From contig MNCI01006819.1 of NCBI GenBank assembly GCA_015680685.1, positions 18,774 to 80,773 on the forward strand: DNA of 62,000 nucleotides. The letters run 5' to 3'. Position 1 is the stretch's first letter, and each line of letters starts with the position of its first letter. Below the pieces are notes generated by a model. It ran no database searches, was not told where the DNA came from, and saw nothing but the letters and a program-made list of their open reading frames with translations. Positions 55,715 to 62,000 of the stretch are shown here, piece by piece. This stretch comes from Gnetum montanum. Its lineage: Eukaryota > Streptophyta > Gnetopsida > Gnetales > Gnetaceae. The translations under genes were made by a program, and so were the position numbers.

Positions 55715-58700
55715 ATGTACACACGATTTAAGTTGCCAGAGAACATTGAACAATACCTATTAGCTCATTCTGCTCTCTGTTTATTAGCAGGAGCAAGCCT
55801 GATGGATTGTCAGCATTTATCCGTACCGTTAATCATCGATGGGCCGTATGGAAAGATCGCGAGAGACATCGACATAAACCTCATCCACTTAAGTTTATCA
55901 ACGGACAATGTAGTCATAGCCTCAACATAGCAAATGCTAGATAACTACAAAGGTATGATAAAGCCCCTTGGCATAGAAGTTGAAAACATCACTGAAGACC
56001 CGTTGACTGAAACCCCCATCGCCATGCCCGATGGAGAAATTAAAATATTAAAATTAAGTACATTACTGCAACCGCAACTGGCCAAAGACATAGAAAATGT
56101 TCTTAGGGACAACATAAAAGCATTCGCTTGGTCATACACGGACATGCCCGGATTGGATCCTTGAATCGTCCAGCATAATATAATCCTTGATCCAAAATTG
56201 AGGCCAGTGAAACAAAAGGCCCGAAAGGTTAAACTCGAGGTGGCATTGGCAGTTCGCAATGAGATCACCAAGCTTTATCAGGTGGGTTTCATTCAGGCTG
56301 TCGATTACGTCGATTGGGTGTCCAACATGGTCATTGTCCCGAAAAAGAATGGAAGTATCTGCTTATGCATTGACTTCCGAGATCTCAACGTTGCAACCAT
56401 AAAAGATGATTTCCCCCTACCCAACATCGATCAACTTGTTGACTCGACCGTTGGGCACACCCTATTATCTTTTATGGATGGCTTCTCAGGATACAACCAA
56501 ATATGCATTAACCCGGAGCATCATCTCCGAACTACCTTTATGACACCATGGGGAATCTTTTGTTACACAATGATGCCCTTCGGTCTCAAGAACACTAGGG
56601 CCATGTATCAAAGGGCGATGACATTCATTTTTAGTGACTACATGCTACACTCGCTCAACGATTACGTGGACGATATCATGGTTAAATCGAAGACATCGGA
56701 ACAACACATACAAGACCTTGACCTAGTACTAAAGCATTGTTTAAAGTATGAGCCGAGACTTAACCCAATGAAATGTGTCTTTGGAGTCAAGACAGGTAAA
56801 ATGCTTGGATTCATAGCCTTAGAAGTAGGGATACGAGTAGACCCCAATAAACTTAAGGCCATAACAAACTTAAAACCAGTTGGAAACCTTACCGAACTTC
56901 GATGTCTACAAGGTAGATTACAATTCATCAGAAGGTTCATAGAAAAACTAACAGACAAATTAAAACCTATGAATCACTTGTTATGCAAGAACATCCATTT
57001 TGAATGGACTCCACAGTGCCAAGAAGAATTTGACCATATTAAAACAACACTTGCATGACTACCCACGGTTTATCCACCTCAAAATGATAAACCGTTTTAC
57101 ATCTACCTCACCACTTCGGATTCGTCAATTGCGTCTATGCTTTGCCAGAAACAAGATGATGGAATCGAAGTCCCTATCTATTACTTAAGCCATGCATTAG
57201 TTCCCCACGAGAAAAAGTATAACAAGGTGGAGAGGTCATGTTTAGTCTTGGTCTTTTCTTTAAAGAAATGGCGACATTACCTCTTCCATAACTAGGTCAA
57301 TATAATCTGCAAGGATAATGTGCTCAGAGCCATCGCAGGAAATATTTACGAGACAAGTCGAATAGCCCACTGGAAGGCCATGATAGCTGAGTTTGACCTA
57401 CACTACATAGTGCAATCATTAGTTAAAGGTCAAGCCATAGCAAATCAAATGACCACGTCACCAATGCACGATCAAGCAACAATAGAGCTAGAATTCCCTG
57501 ATGAAAATGTAAACGCAATAGACATAGTACCCAATGACTACGATGCCATTCTAAACTTTGATAGAGCATCCACCTCTCGAGGGGGAAGTGCTGCCACTGT
57601 CATCACCTATCCCTCTGGGGAGATCAGACCCTTTGCTTATTGTTTCAAATTTCATTGTACCAACAACATAGCAGAGTACAAAGGTCTCCTTAGAGGTCTC
57701 ACGACAGCTCTGGCTTTAGATATCACACGACTAGTGGTCAGAGGAGATTCACAATTGGTTTTGAACCAAGTCAAAGATATTTATACATGAAAAGCGCAAC
57801 ATTTACAACCATACTGTGACTTGGTAAAACACTTAATGAAGCGATTTGAAAAAATTGATGCACAACACGTCTCTAGAAACGATAATACCATCGTAGACGC
57901 ACTGGCCACCTTAGCATTAAATATATCACCAGACATGTTCCATACATTTCCAAGCTTCATAATCAGCTGTGTGAAACCCATAACCGATATGCTCGATACA
58001 TTGCCAATTGCATCTGTTAGTACAACACACGCGATAGAATGGTATGACGACATAAAAGAGTACCTTCTATGCGGTGAAACACCGCAACACTTAATGAATG
58101 CACAAAAAGACGTGGTATGAAAGCGTTCTCAGAAATATGCACTAGTAGGGGACACATTGTGTCGTCGACCCTACGAAGGCATATTGCTAACATGCGTTAG
58201 TAGTATTGATGCCCAAACCATCGTTGAGCAAGTACACGACGGATTATGCGAAGGACACATAGCACCAAAAGCAATGGCAACAAAGATTAGACACTTAGGC
58301 TATTATTGGCCACACATGGAGTATGACTGTCTCTCAAAGGCTAAAACATGCAGTACCTATCAAAGACACAGTAATCTAATCCATGTCCCACCAAATGAGT
58401 TGCATATGGCACAAATCACGTGGCCCTTTCAAAAGTGGGGGTTGGACCTTATTAGACCAATAACACCCTCATCTTCCGCAGGGCATAGTTTCATCATAAC
58501 TGCAACAAAATACTTCACTAAATGGGTAGAAGTTGTTTTCCTTCGAAAGACCACATCTAAACATGTATGCAACTTCATTCTTGAAAACATTCTAACCCGT
58601 TTTGGCATCCCCATGACCATCATCACTGATAACGGGCCACAATTCAGCAGTGCTGAAACCAAAACTTTTTGTGAAAGTCTGGGGATCAAAAATTCATTTT

Positions 58701-59278
58701 CATCCCCTTACTACCCTGAAAGCAATGGGCAAGCAGAGGCCACAGACAAAACCATCATTACAATACTTAAAAATATGCTTACCCAAAGCAAGAGAAGATG
58801 GCACGAAAAGTTGGTATACGCACTGTGGGCATATCGCACGACACATCGAACTTCAATAGGTAAAACGCCATATAGCCTTGTTTACAGTTTAGAAGCTGTT
58901 TTAACCTTGGAATTATAGGTACCATCTTTAAGGATCACACTTTTCAGACTCCTCGACGACAGGCAAAACAATGACCTGCGCATCATTGACCTGGACTCGG
59001 TGGAGGAGCAACGCATACGTGCACTGGATCAGATTGAATGGTACCAAAAACAACAATGGCAATGCCATCAACACGACATCTATAAGCACCCTATCAAAGA
59101 AGGTGACCTTGTACTTAAAGCCGTTCGGGAACACCCGGACAAATTCTCAGCCAACTGGGAAGGGCCCTACTTGGTCACCAAAACATATGACAACGGAGCA
59201 TTCAAGTTGGCTGATATGGAAGGGAATGAGATCACAAATCCAACTAATCACTCATTCTTGAAACCGTTCCACATCTGA
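55715..59278 (+). pseudogene. Element D: pol (RT, two RNase H domains, integrase)
   Basis: One frame of 1188 codons with seven in-frame stops (TAG 55928, TGA 56162, TGA 57056, TAG 57293, TGA 57788, TGA 58118, TAG 58916) and no frameshift. RT (56200-57050): PKKNGSICLCIDFRDLN, PLPNIDQLVDSTVGHTLLS, TPWGIFCYTMMPFGLKN, catalytic YVDD at 56663-56674. First RNase H 57075-57470. Second, archaeal-type RNase H 57540-57970: NFDRASTSRGG, NNIAEYKGL, VRGDSQLVLNQ, VDALATLA. Integrase 58157-59278: H..H/C..C zinc region, then DLIRPI, TDNGPQF (58625) and NGQAEATDK (E near 58736) as the DDE triad, and NWEGPYLV (GPY/F) near 59155; no chromodomain. Two RNase H domains are a hallmark of the plant Tat lineage. It would copy and insert the element; this copy cannot. 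Confidence 0.95.
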
Positions 59279-59284
59279 ACATAG

Positions 59285-59705
59285 TCAGGTATGTGCGAGT
59301 CCTGGCGTCACGACTATAAACTAACACCACAGCTTGTCCTGGAATCATGACGGTAAACTGATACCATAAAATAGTACTAGAATCATGACTTAAAACTGAT
59401 ACCACAGTTGGTCCTGGAATCATGACTTAAAACTGATACCACAGCTGGTCCTGGCATCATGACGATAAACTGATACCACATAGCATCTGTAATGAAAATA
59501 AACTAGCACTCGTCCGGTACAACAATAAACTGCCACAGTCCCACTCACCAGAGTCCGCTAAGACTATAAACTGGTTTGCCTCTTCATGGTCCGCCAAGAC
59601 TAGAAATTAGCAATGCACCATCCACCACGATGCTAAATGGGAAATGTCCAATGGGTCATGACATAAAACTAACCCATGATCATCTGCTAAGACTATAAAC
59701 TGGCA
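59285..59705 (+). repeat. Element D: TAAACT-box array 3, downstream of integrase
   Basis: About five 38-base units (GTCCTGGAATCATGAC, TTAAAACTGATACCACAG) and then ACTATAAACTGG units. Same order as in A and B. Confidence 0.92.
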
Positions 59706-60685
59706 AGTTCATCTCTGGTTCCTCAATCTGTAGCTGCATTCAAACTTCATCAGGATCACTGCATCGCTCGCTATTGGACGATCCTAACAACATTGCTGCC
59801 ATTCATATACAGTGCCTAAAATCTCATCTGGTGCCTTTGTTCCATCAGTAGCTATTTAAGTCTAAGCTCACTTACTCACTCATGGTTTTCTTGTCTCCTT
59901 GGAATTGTGTTTGTAGGATGACACTCAGTGGTTTTCGCACAAGAATGCACTTCACCATAAGCAGCAAGATGAGACGTTGTTTATAGCGCATGTGACAAGA
60001 CTAAATCAAACCATTCACTAGTACATCCCCTGTTTCATAACCCATCTATCCCTCAACACCTGAAACTTGGTTACATCCCGAACACATCCAATACAGCCTG
60101 AAACATTGAACATACCATTGCATATCGCACCACTTTTTAAGAAGTTGCAACACAGAACATAGCACTTGAGCATGAGTACAAGAGCAAAATAAAGCTCCTA
60201 AAAAAGGAAAAAAACGTTGTCCCTTCCCACATAGAATACAAGACGGGACGACAGTTTCCTCGAAAGCAAACGCTCATGTCTAAAACAATCAAGAAACATC
60301 CAGTTGCTTGGCTCTGGCTCTCTGCCAACAGGTTCCCCCTAAAATGTTAAACAAGAGCCCTGTTCTTCCAAAGAATGCAACACATCGTCACGTGGCTTTG
60401 GTCTTGCCAACAAGTCCTCTTGGACACTAACCAAGAGTCTTGTTTTGCCAAAGGACGCACATCGCATGTCTTGATTCTGAGTTTGCTAAGTAATGGCTAT
60501 TGACAAGGATCGACATGATACACACCAGAGCATCCCCTTTACCAAGCACAATCCCTTGGTTAGTTCCCAATCCCCACAATCTCCATGTCCCTATCCAGCT
60601 ACAAATTTTACTTCTCCAATCCTAGGTACTACTGAACACGGTGCGATGATGTCTAGTCAAGCGGTAAAGGACAAAGTCTCTATCG
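59706..60685 (+). other. Element D: non-coding 3' tail
   Basis: No credible gene. An acceptor-like GGAATTGTGTTTGTAG|GATGACAC at about 59908-59930 matches A and B. A short A/G tract is at 60195-60215. Confidence 0.6.
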
Positions 60686-60689
60686 AGTT

Positions 60690-60775
60690 GCTTGTGATGT
60701 TTTGCACTTCTTTGTCAATACTTCTCTGGTCAATTCCTCCAAGCTTCAACAAAGAGGGGCCAATAAAACACCACA
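60690..60775 (+). promoter_or_regulatory. Element D: polypurine tract in conserved hairpin
   Basis: CAACAAAGAGGGGCCAA (60747-60763) directly precedes the LTR start TAAAACACC. Arms GATGTTTTGCACTTCTTTGTC and CAACAAAGAGG...AAAACACC face each other as in A, B, E and F. Confidence 0.8.
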
Positions 60776-62000
60776 AAATTTCAAGCTTAGTACTTCTCCA
60801 ACAAGAATTGGGCCAAGTCATGACGTTCCTCAGCATGACTAAAAGCTTGAGGGCCCCATAGACAACTTCAAGCAGAGTCAAACTTAACAAGAAGCAGATC
60901 CATGGGACCCACAGACAACCACGGCAATATCTGGTATCAAACCCGGCAACATCGAAGCTTAAAATACTTAATTTACACTAAGTATATATTCTCAGCGTAT
61001 ACGCTCGATGTTTATAGCGTATACACCTAGTGTATATGCCCCAGATTGTATCTACAGCATATACGCCTAGCGTAGACGTCCAGCGTAGATGTCCAACATA
61101 TACGCCCAACATACACGGCTCACATGTACGCTCAACAGGTATGACTGATGTATACGCTCGGCATGCAATCCCCGAAGATGGCATGGAAATAGCACTGCAA
61201 AGCAAGACTTGGTAAAAGGAAGCAACTCACATGAACAGAGCAACCATCAGCGTATACACCCAGCTTCCACAACGTATACGCTCAGCATCCACAACATATA
61301 CGCCCAACGTATATGCCCAGAGTCTACGCCCACCAGATAGAGCGTATACGCTCAGCGTATACGCCTCGCAGATGTAACATGTTGTACACTTGTAAATTTT
61401 ATTCTTTCGCACCTGGTCAATGTGCCACGTGTCACCCAACCTGTATCTAATGTCTAAACCTGTATAAAAACCCCAATTTTTCATTAGATCGAGGTTGGCA
61501 ATTTTGAGCAAACCAAAGAGAGAAACAGAGATGCTAAGAACTAGAGTAGAGAACCCTATACGCTGGACTTCAACCTTGTACGCTGAGCATACAACCTCTA
61601 CGCTGTACCTGCAGTTTGAACCAGCCCACAGTCATCCCTGCATTCACTAGGGCTATTCGTCTGCCTTGGTGCATTGTAACTCTCGCTTTGCAATAATATT
61701 GCTAGGTTTTCTTCCTAAAATCTGTTACAATTCTGCATTAATTGTAGCATGTTGACTATTTACGCTCATTTACGTTTACACTTCGTTTACATCAGTTACA
61801 CTGTTTACGCTCTGTTTTACATCTGTTATGCCGTTTACATATAACCCAGCGTATAGCACCTCGACGTACATTTGGGGAAATCCTTTCCTGATCCGCATGT
61901 AGACCACTCAAGGTACTCTGCCTTCGTTCATTCCAGCATGCCCTCAAGTGAAGGTAGGGTCTTTTGTGCATGTCCGGAGATCTCCTGATTTCTGTTTCCT
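60764..62000 (+). mobile_element. Element D: 3' LTR, cut by window end
   Basis: Starts TAAAACACCAC as the 5' LTR does and follows it to CTGTTTCCT, about 35 bases short of the expected end. It has an extra GTATACACCTAGTGTATATG-like unit near 61018-61045 and lacks part of the 44440-44500 stretch. TATA-like TATAAAAA at 61463-61470. Confidence 0.92.

Larger units (their letters stand above)
43589..62000 (+). mobile_element. Element D: very large Tat-like LTR retrotransposon carrying an antisense spliced gene
   Basis: Both LTRs are present: the 5' LTR 43589-44865 and the 3' LTR from 60764, cut by the window end about 30-40 bases before completion. Total size is therefore near 18.4 kb. Order: 5' LTR, primer-binding site, leader, gag (45457-48430), protease (48444-49649), TTAAACT array, antisense gene (54959-50435), TACGCT array, second array, pol (55715-59278), third array, tail, polypurine tract, 3' LTR. 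By eye there are about 19 differences in the first 190 aligned LTR bases, about 17 of them transitions, so the insertion is old. The right target duplication lies outside the window; the five bases on the left are ATGGT. Confidence 0.92.

Noticed and set aside
1-62000. tRNA, rRNA or small structured RNA genes
   Set aside because: I looked for tRNA A and B box pairs with pairing arms and for rRNA-like blocks by eye and found none convincing; a tRNAscan-SE or Rfam run would decide.

Overview
The window looks like intergenic DNA of a land plant with a large, repeat-rich genome, possibly a gymnosperm, fern or lycophyte; the species cannot be named from the sequence. I see no intact host gene and no bacterial or viral gene. 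Almost everything is nested, decayed Ty3/gypsy LTR retrotransposon sequence of two families. Two assembly gaps (20191-20508 and 36745-37652) interrupt it.

Family 1 (Tat-like; copies A, B, D and the LTR remnants E and F) has LTRs rich in AGCGTA/TACGCT, a TGGCGC-type primer-binding site, gag with a CHYH-type zinc knuckle, a retropepsin with DDGA in place of DT/SGA, and, in D only, a pol with reverse transcriptase, two RNase H domains and integrase. A (1-4616, + strand) is a 3' remnant that goes from protease straight to the 3' tail. B (9153-18390, - strand) is complete between LTRs with a 5-bp target duplication (ATGGC), but encodes only gag and protease, so it is a non-autonomous TR-GAG-type element. 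D (43589 to beyond 62000, + strand) is a very large element of about 18.4 kb with gag, protease, pol and, on the opposite strand between protease and pol, a spliced gene of about eight exons (50435-54959) with its own TATA box. That antisense gene is the most unusual item here.

Family 2 (Athila-like; C on +, G on -) has gag, protease, RT-RNase H and integrase, followed downstream of integrase by an extra coiled-coil-rich reading frame in the env-like position. C runs from about 4.6 to 25 kb and is split by B. G runs from about 41 to 28.5 kb on the opposite strand and is split by element H (36534-39359, target duplication CTTAG, TGTTGG...CCAACA ends). H carries a broken PPR-like fragment. C and G face each other tail to tail.

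Inferred order of events: C and G are the oldest; B inserted in C; H and probably E inserted in G; D inserted in the tail of E. All three long reading frames I could follow (D pol, D antisense gene, B gag-protease) keep one frame over several kb and are broken by 20 in-frame stops, all TAG or TGA and none TAA. This fits C-to-T decay at methylated CG and CHG sites. Most apparent short ORFs elsewhere are chance frames in LTRs and tandem repeats.
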